From Nemophila menziesii (lineage: Eukaryota > Streptophyta > Magnoliopsida > Boraginales > Hydrophyllaceae): a stretch of DNA of 64,000 nucleotides. Shown here in pieces: positions 45,901 to 56,881 of the stretch; positions within the stretch are counted from its first letter, which is position 1, and each line of letters starts with the position of its first letter. The position numbers and the translations under genes were made by a program. Where the stretch lies: assembly GCA_029959085.1 (NCBI GenBank), contig JARWIR010000021.1, positions 18,501,620 through 18,565,619 of the forward strand, read 5' to 3'. The notes under the pieces were generated by a model. It had not been told where the DNA came from, made no database searches, and worked only from the letters and a program-made list of their open reading frames with translations.

Positions 45901-46205
45901 ACCAATTACTAGCAATTCCCGAGTTACTCTATCCATTCTCACAACTCTCTTAGTTTAAAATCCTTAGTTAACCATTAGTTTTATTCTCATAATTGTACTA
46001 GCTTGTTAATTAAAAATCAAATGTAAATACATATACTTTCTGCCTTTTGTTAAACAACGATTACTGGAACTTAGAACTAAGTTACGTGTTCACTATCCAA
46101 TCCATGTGGAGATGGTTTAACTTACTTATTATATTACTTAGTCACCCATACACTTGTGGGGCGCAACTTCCTTAGTGGAGATCTTATATCACACTTCGGG
46201 AGACA
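42927..46205 (+). mobile_element. 3' LTR (LTR-7), split by a nested solo LTR
   Basis: The LTR occupies 42927-44344 and 45905-46205, about 1.7 kb in total, interrupted by LTR-8. It has the perfect terminal inverted repeat TGATGTCTCC...GGAGACATCA (42927-42936, 42963-42972), a TATA-like CTATATTAATACACC at about 43502 and the leader landmark TATGAACTAA near 43667. Its end motif (CACTTGTGGGGCGCAAC, ATATCACACTTCGGGAGACA) is equivalent to the end of LTR-8. Sequence across the nested insertion reads through smoothly (GTGGGGATTAC|TAGCAATTCC). Confidence 0.7.
44345..45904 (+). mobile_element. Solo LTR (LTR-8) with 5-bp target duplication ATTAC
   Basis: 1560 bp, starting TGATGTCTCG and ending ACGACCA (TG...CA), flanked by perfect 5-bp duplications ATTAC at 44340-44344 and 45905-45909. 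It contains the family landmarks TATTTTTAGAGTATTTTG, GACTAGCCACACAGTCATTAGG and GTACACTTGCGGTGAG. No internal sequence is present, so it is the product of LTR-LTR recombination after insertion into LTR-7. Confidence 0.85.
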
Positions 46206-46879
46206 ATACAAATTATTACACTAATCGTGAGCCACTGCTGGAATTTTAGAATTCTGGAAGTGGGGTTTTCCAATCAAAAAAACACAACATATGCATCCTT
46301 TATAGTAGCCTCAAAACAATCACGACTCAATATATTAATGATACCGCATCTAGCAATCTGAGAGAAATATTTAGTTTTACTGGGTTATGACATAATGTTT
46401 TGATCACTAAATACAAAACTATATTTATTCATCTACCCATCTTGTATCAGACCTGGATCACATAGCCAAGAAAGACCCAACAACAAGTGACATGCATCCA
46501 TGGGCATATTATCACACAAAACCTCATCTTTTAATGTGGATATGATCAAAATACTGAAACAACACGACTAGAAACCATGATATCGTGACCCTTACTTAAA
46601 CATGAAAATTTATAGGGCTTTGGGGTGTTTTTTAGTGTTCAAACCAAATTTTGTCGCAACAGATTCAGAAATTACGTTTTACAACTATCTAAATAGAGAC
46701 CTTTCTGTCAACTATGCGAGTGGACTGGAAAAGAGAATTGTGATGCCAATCCTCCTCCTATATGCATGGGCATAAGAAGTTCCTACACAATATAAAGGAC
46801 TGGCTACCTTCCATAAATTCATACTCAATATGTTTCTCACAAATGTATTCGTCATAAACATGTACTGATTTGTATTATG
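46206..46879. other. Decayed retroelement internal DNA
   Basis: Stop-rich; minus-strand fragments may continue the gag/protease region of the element at 46880-47629, but no motif is secure. Confidence 0.35.
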
Positions 46880-47629
46880 GTTCGTTCACAATGAAATTAC
46901 GACCCTTGGGTTTCTTACACTCTGTTTTTCGATGTTTTACTTCACCACAATAAAATATTTTGGTTCCTCATCATGGAAAAAGTTGAGTCTGGAGACGTTG
47001 TTGGATATGATTGACTTATACGACGGGTGGTAAGTGGAGGGCGACATTCTGATTACGAGTCATCTATTATTTCTAGCTTGTAAAGCCCGCTTGTGTCCTT
47101 CACACACACTCAATGGATCAAACATTTTTAACACATCCTGCAATTGGATACATAGTTCCCCGATATTTTGTGAAACAAGTTGATTCACGTTCTCATGAAC
47201 ATCGGTACACGAGCAAAGGTTATAAAAATCAGAGGTATAATCATCCATAGATATTCCTCCTAACGTAATTTTTTGATATGTTTAAAGTTGTAAGGTATAA
47301 TTCAGCTCTCATGTGTTTCTGTAGTTTCTCACATGAATTTATATTGTCCTTCCAAAGAGAGTCTTAGTTTTCTTCAACGATTACTACCATGCTTGTGTTA
47401 TGCTACGAAGTCTAGTCCCAACTAATAGAACACAAAGTTGATCAGGGACCTCTTCGATGTAAAGAATATCCTCCACGGAATAAATCCAATGTAGAAACTC
47501 CTCAACATACAATCGACTAGCAAATTTAGGAACATAAACCTTACAACTAGTTTCCCATGTTTTGTCACCTTGTAGAACTTGACAACAAGGAAATAGAGGT
47601 GGGTCCTGGTGTGTTATAAAATAAAGCAA
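46880..47629 (-). pseudogene. Ty3/Gypsy gag polyprotein, decayed
   Basis: Minus-strand frames give, in order, a gag N-domain (KVYVPKFASRLYVEEFLHWI, followed by SVEDILYIEEVPDQ and ending TQAW, 47629-47384), a Retrotrans_gag segment (DDYTSDFYNL, then IQDVLKMFDPLSVCEGHKRA, 47248-47060), and a knuckle FYCGEVKHRKTEC at 46917-46958. The first Cys of the knuckle reads as Tyr (TAT for TGT). Frame breaks lie between the parts. The motif set differs from the Athila gags at 23 and 30 kb, so this is another Ty3 lineage. LTR-9 sits directly upstream. Confidence 0.7.
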
Positions 47630-49178
47630 TAAAAGTAATAGAATAAAGGATCCACAGACCGCAAGTGTATGGATCGTTCCAAGTAATAAATAAGTAAATA
47701 CGGAAAAATCGTCTCCACAAGGATTTAAGTAGTTATTCTTACTTCGTGTTCAATATTAGAATAGATAGTTTTAATTGTTCAATTAAAAATATAAGTAGCA
47801 AAGGAGTTTATTTTCTAACTAACTAGATAAAATAAATAACAAATAATAAACAATAGATAATTATGCAAATAAGGAAAGGAGATGCAAGTATGAATCTATC
47901 CTATTGAATTTATGATTCCTAAGAATAAGGGTGAATGGGAAATATCACAATAGTCGGGACTCTTTAATCTCCTAGCCCCCTGTCGGGTGGACCTAGGAGC
48001 TATCCTTAAGTACTACAAACCCCTATATGGGCGAATATGCCTCTTCGGATGATAAGTTCTTTTACCTCTTTGGCTACGTGGTTAGTCAAGCCCGTCAGGA
48101 TCAATGACGAATACCACGCGTCTGTATTCTAGTTCTGTAATTAAACCCCCCCCTTCTGGATGATCACCGCTACTAGTGAATAGCCTAATTACTAAAACCT
48201 ACCCTTGATTCGCGACGTCAATGATAGTGAACAAGCACAAGAATATAGTCAATGGAAATTAAGAACCATTTCAATTAAATACTAAAATCCGTAGATTCAA
48301 ATTAAAACAGAAAAACAATAATCAAAGGTTCATATAATTACAATCCTAAAGAGAAATTATGCATAATAAAACTCTTGAATAAATAGTTTAGAAATACCTC
48401 ATAGACAAAATAGATCTAATACTAATTTACCCAAAGAATAGAGATGGAGAAGTGTTGAACTGATGAAGTTAAGCTCCAGCTCTTGCTTCTTCCTCTTTTA
48501 GATCCTCTTGATTGCTTCTATGATGAATTATGTATGTATATAAAGCTTATGCAGCCAAGGGATGATTTTATAAGGTTTGAAACTGATATATATATATATA
48601 TATATATAGGTGCTAGGTCGAAATCTTGGAGTAGGGATCGAGTAATAGAGTCCAAGCCCAACTCAAATTCGTAACCCTAAAATATAGAAAAGGTAAGAAA
48701 CTGTTTTGTTTTGGCCGTAACTTCTTCGTTTCAACTCCGATTGACGCGTTCTTTATATCAAAACTGATCGTCTCGGAAATCTCTATAAATTTTCTTCATA
48801 TACCATTCTTCCAAATTCCCAGCCAATCTCTATTTATGATCACTTTTGTGGACGTGGCTGGTGAAATTTGGATTTATTTGGTAGCTTTTCCTTTCCTAGT
48901 AAAAATTTGTTTTCTTGTATCTCCTGATTTCTTCAAGATCTTATTTCCTTATCTCCTTAGAATTGATTTGGCATCTAATTTATTTTCATATTATCTTTAA
49001 AAACTTCACATTAACACACAAATTAAACCAAATATGCTCTAAAAATAATAATTCATCAAATCAAGACAAGAAATAGGAATATTATGAATTAAGCACAAAA
49101 GTCAATATAAAAAGACCATTTTTTACCTAAAATGATGTCTCCTAGGGGCTTATATTTAGAACAAAAAGGGAGACATCA
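47600..49178 (-). mobile_element. Athila-family LTR (LTR-9), minus orientation
   Basis: The minus-strand start at 49178 reads TGATGTCTCC and is paired with GGAGACATCA ending at 49133, a perfect 10-bp inverted repeat. Inside are the leader landmark (TAGTTCAACA region), the block GCGTGGTATTCGTCATTGAT / TCCTGACGGGC, GTGGAGACGATTTTTCC and CATACACTTGCGGTC. The 3' end lies near TATAACACACCAGG at about 47600-47613, but the exact base and target duplication are not resolved. A (TA)12 microsatellite is at about 48585-48608. It is either the 5' LTR of the adjoining gag fragment or a solo LTR inserted into it. Confidence 0.65.
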
Positions 49179-49723
49179 AATAGGTTATGAAAATAACCTT
49201 CATCCACATATCAAAATCACATCCTTGTACAATATTCTTAAAAGCGTAAGGCGCTAGACAGGGGGTCAAGTACCTTGGAGTGGATAGGAGCTTGGATGGT
49301 AGCCTAGACAATGCCTAGGCTTTTTTCTTCTAGGTGGTTTTAAAAAAATTATGAGAATTATATTTCACTAATTCATTTTTGTAATATAAACAAAAATTAT
49401 TTCCATGTAAACTAAAAGAATATAACATATACAACATTTATTCAAAATTTTACTCAACTCGCAACTTTGTGAAAAAAATATTTTAAATTTATTAATTTTT
49501 TCATTCAACTTTTGATTACTCAATCTCTCTATATTTTTTCACTTTTCATTGATAATTCTTTTATTAATATATTATTATAGATCACTTCATGTAGGGTTGT
49601 CTTTACTAAAAAACAATTATTCCTAAACAATTCAAACATTCAAAGAATAAATAAGTTTATTTCAAATTATAAACTTTGAGGTGACATAGGTCGGCTAGAC
49701 GGTTCTATGGTAGTTAACCCTTT
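49179..49723. other. AT-rich DNA with a GGCGC/CCTAGGC-rich patch
   Basis: At about 49250-49320 the sequence AAGGCGCTAGACAGGGG to ATGCCTAGGC, and at about 49690-49740 a weaker GGCTAGACGG...CTAGCCC, recall common plant MITE-like repeats rich in GGCGCCTAGG. The rest is AT-rich and featureless. No gene. Confidence 0.35.
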
Positions 49724-49891
49724 CTAGCCCTTGGGCAGGGATTCTTTAAACACTCTCTTATTGTTTTGTTGTGTTAAGGTCGACACATAACGCGTCAAGG
49801 ACTCAACCTGTTCATGCAAGTTTGTATGTTCATCTCTGTGCATATTATATGCCCTAATTAGAGAACAATCAGATCTTCTTCTTTTAGGCAT
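49724..49891 (-). CDS. 55-codon leader ORF of an LTR element, partial gag?
   Basis: It starts at an ATG 16 bp inside a tRNA-Met-like primer-binding site and reads MPKRRRSDCSLIRAYNMHRD, then a Leu-heptad-like EQVESLTRYVSTLTQQ, before a stop. The basic N-terminus, followed by an amphipathic helix and the position right after the PBS, suggest the beginning of a gag. No sequence family is recognised. Probably decayed. Confidence 0.35.
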   Translation of the reverse strand: MPKRRRSDCSLIRAYNMHRDEHTNLHEQVESLTRYVSTLTQQNNKRVFKESLPKG

Positions 49892-49907
49892 CAATTGCAA
49901 GACACTG

Positions 49908-50600
49908 GTCTCTGAATACCAACTGATGTAGATCTACACAATAATATAAATATAACAATATTGAAAGTGTAAATCTCAATATGATTTTTTGAAGTAAAAA
50001 TTAAAGGCTCCTTCAAATGGTGAATTAAGATCTTTAAAAAGTGCATAAACTAAACTCCTCAATGAATCCAAAATACAAATTTATAAAATAAATATTAAAC
50101 ATCCTAAATAGTCACTAAAAAAACTTGAACCACAAACTAATGATTTAGGATAGCCTAGCCATTAATTGTGCTCAGAAAACCCAACATACTAAAAAAACAT
50201 ATATTATTGGTCCAATTTTGACAACGTATGCAAATATGAACCCAATTTTTCTCGAAAAATCTTAAAAACCTTCAAAATAGATTTTTGGGCTTTAGGATGA
50301 TCTAAACGACCCCATATATTCATTACATCATAAACTAAGCAACCCAGGTTTATAAAATTTAGTTGTGAAATAAGTCAAAATGGTGACAAAAATCATTATA
50401 TATGTGAGAAAATTACAAAAATAGTTGTGAGTAGTTAGAAACAACCAAATCAACAAAGATATGGAAAAACAAAATATAGAGAAAGGTTAGTAATCAACTC
50501 TCTTTTTGAAGTTCTTTTATGTTTCATATGTACAATTTATTAATATATAACTTAAAACATAAACTATTACAACTATATATATATATATATATATAAGCGA
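49908..50600 (-). mobile_element. LTR remnant with tRNA-iMet-type primer-binding site
   Basis: The minus strand reads CTACATCA|GT|TGGTATTCAGAGAC at about 49932-49908: an LTR ending in CA, a 2-nt spacer, and a PBS matching TGGTATCAGAGC with one extra base. The LTR therefore extends rightward from 49924. Its other end is not resolved, perhaps near the (TA)n tract at 50572-50596. This PBS type is typical of Copia elements and of some Ty3 lineages. Confidence 0.45.
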
Positions 50601-51711
50601 TGAATTGAAGTTAAAGTTCGCCCGTGTTATTCATAAAGTCTAATCCATCGATACCATCTACTTAGTCGATCAAGCTTTAATTTTAGCAGCATATGTATAT
50701 GGATAATCTGAATCGATTGGTCTAATTTCATATACTTTCGAATAATAAAAAGGTATATCTAATTGTCTATCTAAAGTCTGTTGATATTTTGATACCTTGA
50801 ACACGTTACTCGATTATAACACCTTACTCCATCCATGAAAAGATCTTTCTATCTGAGATACATGAAAAATAGTCAATATATCACCTTCGATCAAATGAAT
50901 TACATTTAGTACTTATACAAACTGATTTTACATTAACCTCCATGTTATCTTTCGCTATTTGGCACTTATTTCTAATTTCTTGTTAAATTTGTGCATGATA
51001 ATCTGATTTTTACGTGCACATTTCGGTCTTTGTATATAATTATACAAATTTATCTTCTTGATGATGATAAAATCAAATTTAATTTATACGTGTTGTTGTA
51101 GAACAATTGTTTTGTGTCTATGCTTTGTTCTTTTTAAAATTAATGGATTTCTCAATAAAATTCGACACCATACACAAAGAACAATTCCTTGGTTTTTTAA
51201 ATTTTTTTTGTTCAAATGTATAATATAATAGATAATAAGGAAATGGTAACAAAGTTTAGGCCACCCTTGTGGGTTCGGTATCAGAACGTAAAATAGTGGT
51301 CAAATAGGGAGGGATACAGGTATCCAAATTACCAAATAAAGTGCTAAGAAACTCCTACTTGGCAATTCAGTCAGGAGACTCCTTTCTACCCATGGGAATA
51401 AGTGAAAACGAAGGGAAAGATAATTCAGCAAAAAAATAAATATTACAAATAGAATTTCTAATTAAATGATCCAAAACGTGTAGTCCTGAAGATAGAGACT
51501 TCATGATGGTCTCAAAGTTATTATACTCTGATACAAAATCATCATTAGAGTTTCTTGCTAAATAAGCAATTACAGCTTCTTTATCTGAGAAAGTTGTATC
51601 GCGATTAATTTTATATTTATTTGGTAACAGTTTTTTCTATTTTTCTTTGAATTTGTTTAAAACTCATTTATAATCCCAAATACAAGCTGTTTTGTCATTA
51701 TACCAAGTTCT
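50601..51711. other. AT-rich intergenic DNA
   Basis: No credible gene or element boundary recognised. Confidence 0.5.
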
Positions 51712-51767
51712 AACCTTGAATATTCATATTTTGACAAAAAAAAAAAAGAACCTTGAAAATTCATATT
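51712..51767 (+). mobile_element. Retroposed micro-insertion with 19-bp target duplication
   Basis: AACCTTGAATATTCATATT at 51712-51730 and a copy with one difference at 51749-51767 flank TTGAC followed by A12 and G. Only five nucleotides of element remain before the poly(A) tail. Confidence 0.65.
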
Positions 51768-51810
51768 AATTTTCAATTTTATCGAGTTGATAAACAAAAT
51801 TAATTGATTA

Positions 51811-51860
51811 ATCTCACATAAAGATCTTGTCCAAAAAAAAAAAAAAATCTCACATAAAGA
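51811..51860 (+). mobile_element. Retroposed micro-insertion with 14-bp target duplication
   Basis: The perfect repeat ATCTCACATAAAGA (51811-51824, 51847-51860) flanks TCTTGTCC plus A14. Confidence 0.7.
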
Positions 51861-51874
51861 GAGAAATAAAAAAT

Positions 51875-52022
51875 TTAGGTAAGGGTAATGTTTTTTTTTT
51901 TGTTACATAGGAGAGGCACTTTAGACTCGGAGTTATTGACTCAGTTCGAACCTGTACCACTAGATTGGATGACCAAGGCTTTGGTCAGTGAGCTAATCCC
52001 AACTGGTTAGGTAAGGGTAATG
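51875..52022 (-). mobile_element. tRNA-type SINE with 16-bp target duplication
   Basis: The body spans 51891-52006 (116 bp) on the minus strand. The 5' end is CCAGTTGGGATTAGCTCAC (A-box region, TTAGCTCACTGACC). A B-box GGTTCGAACTG lies ~50 nt further, then a short unrelated body ending CCTATGTAAC and a poly(A) of ~11. Perfect direct repeats TTAGGTAAGGGTAATG lie at 51875-51890 and 52007-52022. Such Pol III-transcribed, non-coding elements are mobilised by L1 proteins. The perfect duplication suggests a fairly recent insertion. Confidence 0.85.
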
Positions 52023-52568
52023 TTGTTGGTGGGCTACAGTCCATACTACGGATGAGTATTGAGGAATGTACGGGTGGCAAAGAAGTGTAAGAATTTAGCC
52101 TGTAAAGAGAATGGAGACAAAAGCCATAAAGTTTGAAACGTTTGCTTGGTTGGATAATTTTAATGAGTTTTAAAGGACATGGACCCATTTTTGTGTGCGG
52201 TCCTTTTAACAAAGTTTGTAAAAAGATGAGTTGGTTTCATAAAGGAGTGCCAGCCACCCGAACAAGAATGAATGAATGAATACGATATGTTTTGCTTTAC
52301 ACCATCTATGAGTTGTTAATTTTGGTGTATAAAGTTGGCCCTTGTTATAAGGGAACTGCCAAACAGAGCTACCCATAATCCCTTCGTGGCTTGTTTTTGT
52401 GTGTGTAGGGTGGGGAGGGGTGAGGGAGGGAGTGGGGATGGGGTTTCATGAAGAGGAAAATTATGCATTTATCACCAACTTGGGTGTCTTATGTAAATTA
52501 TATAAAAATTTAATATGCTTAAGAAAAGAAAAGATTTTTTTTTTGCAAAATGTTAATAGTTTTGTTAG
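52023..52568. other. Intergenic DNA with a G-rich tract
   Basis: No gene. 52408-52443 on the plus strand holds six G-runs of three or more (GGGTGGGGAGGGGTGAGGG followed by AGGGAGTGGGGATGGGG), a strong G-quadruplex-forming pattern. A TGAATGAATGAA run lies at about 52268. Confidence 0.6.
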
Positions 52569-52624
52569 TTTTTTTTTTAGTCGAATGGATAATACATTAA
52601 AATAAACATAAGTTCATTACAAAG

Positions 52625-55600
52625 TTATCCAATCCCTAGTGGATGAAAGTCATTCTCAAGTAAAGTAGCTAATTGGAAGGGTGGAAATAAGTTCCTAAAA
52701 CTAAACAAAGAGCCTTTAAGCTCTTGTTTAGCCACCCAATCAGCAGCCATATTAATTGATCTTCTAATAAAAGAAATCTTGAGTTTTTTGTTACTTTTAC
52801 ACAAAAGAATATTCCTAATTATAACCTTAGTTTTACAAAAAATCTTGCTACGAGGCATAGTTTGTTTAATCACATGCATACAATCATTTTCAATCTCCAC
52901 AGACTCACTAGTAAAATCAGTTGCCAAGATGCAGGCTTCCAAAATTCCCCTTGTTTCTGCTTCTTGAATTGAAGTGACTTGAATCTTCTTTGCAACTCCT
53001 CTCCGCATTGTACCTGTAGAGTCCCTAATAATACAAGTAGTAGAGGCTCGGTTAGTGTTGGGATTAAAAGAAGCATCATTATTAATCTTATAATGTCCCA
53101 CAAGTGGAGCTTTCCAATAAGAATTCCTCCTGTCAATTATGTTGTTACTTTCCAAATCTCTTTCTGTAATAGCATTACCAATATTACAATTAATACCATC
53201 ACTATGATCTTCATTCAGTTATGAAATAACAGACTCTCAAGAGTAGAGTTGTTTGATTTATTAGCCTCAGATTTAGATCTAGTAGCTAGACTATATTCAT
53301 CATAGGCTTTTATTGCTTCTTTAAGTGTATACAGAAGGTCAGACCTAGTTCCTCTATATATAAATTCATTTCTCCCCTTCCATATAAACCAGGCTATATA
53401 GAATGAAATTTCAGAAATACAACTTGCTTTATATTCATTTTCTTCTAAAATTTTCCTAATGAAATGAATCCTTTTTTGACATTAAAAGAAAGATCAGTGA
53501 AAGAGTTGTAGCCCAATGGACTAGCCAGCCATACAATTCTAGCCCATGGACAATGAAATAATAAGTGCTCAATATTTACATCACTTTTGCCACATAATTC
53601 ACATAAAGCTTAATCAATTGATTTTCTTTTCTTTTTGTTCTCATTTGTTGCTAGGCCATTCTCACAACATTTCCAAACAAAGTTTTTTATTTTTGGTTGC
53701 TCTTTACTTTTTCAAATAAAGTTCCAATCTTTGGAGTCCAATAAAAATGAAGTAGATCCTTTATTTACATTCTTGAATACTTCCTTCTTTGTTAGTGCCC
53801 TCCATAGAAATTTATAAGCTTCTTTTACTGTGACTTCTCCATTGATGGACTGAGTCCAATATGGAGTATCAACAGTGTTAAAAGAAGGCAAGTAAATCTC
53901 CTTAATGGTTGCAGCTATCTCAGAAGGAAAAATTATATTAATCAAATCCGAGTTCCAGCAATTCTGATCATCAGAGATAATATCAGAAACTTTAAAAACA
54001 TTGCACTCAACTGGTTTTTCAATGATACCTTGATTTGAAATCCAATCAAAATCCCAAATTTTTATATCCTCTCCATTGCCAACAGACAAAAAAAGGTCAT
54101 TTTTAAACACATTTCTGCCTTCTACAAGGCTTTTCCAGCCCCAAGAGCAATTACAACAAACAGTTGCTTCAATGAACTCTGTTTAAGGACAGTATATCCC
54201 TTTAAATACTCTATATAATAGTGATTCTTTGTTATTCAAAAAATTTCCATGCATTGGATGCAAGTAAAGCTAAATTTTGTGTGTGGAAGTCTTTAAAACC
54301 CAGACCTCCATCTTCTTTTGAAGTCATAAGTGTTTGCAACTTAATCCAGTGACATCTCTTTTCTCCATTATTGTTCCAATAGAAGTCAGAAACAAGAGAT
54401 ATAATATGAGATGTTAACTTTTTTGGGATAAGAAAAACTGACATAATGAAGTTAGGTATATCACCTATAATAGCTTTAATAAGGGATTGTTTACCACTTT
54501 TAGAAAGCATTCTTGTTTCCTAGCTTTCCATCCTTTTCAAGATCATTTCAATCAACCATTCAAGAGATTTCACCTTGGATTTACCCCATCCAGATGGAAT
54601 TCCAAGATATTTACCTAAATCTTCAAGTTTTCTCATTCTTAACTGTGTTGAAATCTGGTTCTTAACTGAAACTAGAGTATTCTTGCTAAAGAGTATTCCA
54701 CTTTTATTAAGGTTAAATTTCTTCCCTGAAGCATAGCTATACCAGTTCAATATAGTGATAAAAATTTCAATATTATATTCCTCAGCTTCCATAAAGAATA
54801 AGCTATCATCTGCAAACAAAATGTGTGTGATCATAGGAGATGCTCTAGCAATTTTAATCCCTTTGAACAATCCCATTTTCAAATAGTGCTCAATTAAGCT
54901 TGTTAAAGCCTGTGTAACTAAACAAAAGAGATAGGGTGACAAAGGGTCACCTTGTCTTAAGCCCTTTTGAGGCTTTTCAATATCATATAATTGTCCATTT
55001 ATTTGAACCTTATATGTAACTATTGATATATAGTTTTTAATCCATAAAACCCATATATCATGAAATCCCATTTTTTTAAGTAAGTCAAGCAAGAAGTCCC
55101 ACTATATATTCTCATAAGCTTTACTCATATCAGCATTGATTGCCATACAATATTTTTGTGTTGTTCTTTTATTCTTCAAATAATGACTTACTTCTTGCGC
55201 AATCAAGATGTTTTCAAAAATTGATCTACCAGGAATAAATGTTGTTTGTGTTTCTGAGATCAAGACTCCCGTTCATTGCTGGAGCCTGTTAGCAAGTATT
55301 TTAGATATAATCTTGTATATAAAGTTAGCACAACTTCTGGGCCTAAAAGATGAAACCAGGTCTGGGTTCAAACTTTTAGGGATAAGGGCTATAATAGTTG
55401 AATTGATGTCTTCTAGTGGTGAGTAATTCATGATAAAATCTGAGATAAGTTTAACCAAATCAAGTTTAATCTCTTCCCAAATTTTTTAAAGAAAAAACCT
55501 CTATATCCATCAAGACCAGGTGATTTGTCACTACCCAAGAGACCATAATTCCTTTTTAATTTCATCACATGAGACATGGTAAATAAGAGAATCATTAATC

Positions 55601-56881
55601 TCCTTTGTTACCACTCACTCTACTCTACTCAAAGATAGGGTCATAGTTTCTCACTCCTACGGTCTTGAATATATTATTATAATAGTTTTTGATTTCCTGA
55701 GTAATTTCATCTTTCTCAGTCAACCATACTCCCATTTCATTCTTGATTGTAGTAATTCTATTTCTTGTTCTCTTAACTTTAATAATAGAGTGAATTTTTT
55801 TACTATATTTGTCACCAAGCTTCAACCATGTATTTTTAGATCTTTGTGCCCAGTACAGTTCCTCTTTAAGCCAATAGGATTCAAGATTATCACTAAGTTG
55901 TTCAAATTTCACCTTATTATCATCTGAATAAGGCTCATTAAATAACTTCTCGAGATGAGATAATGTAGTGTTTATAAGAATCCTGTTATTTAGAACTCTT
56001 TTTCTAGCCCACTTTGTAATTTGTTGTTTCAAATTTGAGATTTTATATACAAATCTCCTAATCCCTCTTAGTTCCATGAAGTTACCTTTTTTCCAATGTT
56101 CCAGAACTAATTTACAAAAAGTTTCATCATAAATCCATCCTCTCTCTATAATAAATCTCTTATCATGAGTAGAGTTGTAAATACCAAACTTGAGTATAAG
56201 AGGTGAATGATCAGACCCAGTTGGAGGCAATAAAGAACTCCATGAGTTTGGGAACTTTTCCATCCATTGTTTGCTCACAAGTTTTCTTCTATCAAGAATT
56301 TGTTTTATCAGCTGGTTGCCATTTCTCTTGTTAGACCAAGAGAAATTACATCCTTTTGTTGGTAATTCAAATAAATTGTTTCTATCAATAACGTTATTAA
56401 ACAATTGCATATTCTTTTTGTGAATGCTACCAATTTCACCTCCCATTTTCTCTGAAGGGTACCTTATGAGGATAAAATCCCCCAAAAGACACCAGCAGTC
56501 AGATACATGAGATAAACCATCCAAAGTTACAAGAAAAAAATTCTTTTTTTGCATCTGCATTTGGGCCATAAACAAAGATAATTTCACATCTTCCTATGTT
56601 TGAACCATCATACTCACATTGAATTAAGTTCTTATTAGAACTTATAAGTTTGAATTTATCGGAGTCCTTAACGAAAATTTCAAGTCCTCCTGATAGACCC
56701 TCAGGATCAATATGGGCTACAAGAGTCATAATTAACTTAGAGTAGAGTTTAGTAAGAATATCCAATTTATTTTAGTTTCGGAAAGAAATAATACCTTTAT
56801 ATGGTGAGTCTTGATAATATCTATCAGACTCAGCTCTGTCAAGGCTGTGCCAATGCCTTGACAGTTCTAGGATTGTATCAT
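52625..56881 (-). pseudogene. L1 ORF2 (EN, RT, zf-RVT, RNase H), multiply broken
   Basis: It begins MIQS, then TAG where plant L1 endonucleases have the W of WNC, then NCQGIGTALTELSL. The endonuclease continues (SETKINW; GDFILI, where the usual Asn of GDFN reads Ile; GSDHSPLIL) with a frameshift near 56500-56590. RT motifs: LRQGDPLSPYLF and ILFADDSLFF (54520-55092); breaks at about 54515, 55100-55270 and 55460-55625. The finger/thumb and zf-RVT region is at 53712-54510. RNase H is at 53155-52625 with NNDASF, EAETRGILEA, IENDCMHV and NMAADWVA, i.e. catalytic residues retained. The protein cannot be made. Confidence 0.85.

Noticed and set aside
47590..49183. 5-bp target duplication AATAG around LTR-9
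   Set aside because: AATAG occurs on both sides, but the left copy does not abut a TG start, so the match is probably chance.
51940..51960. A tRNA gene (GTTCGAAC B-box)
   Set aside because: No cloverleaf; poly(A) tail and target duplications show that it is a SINE.
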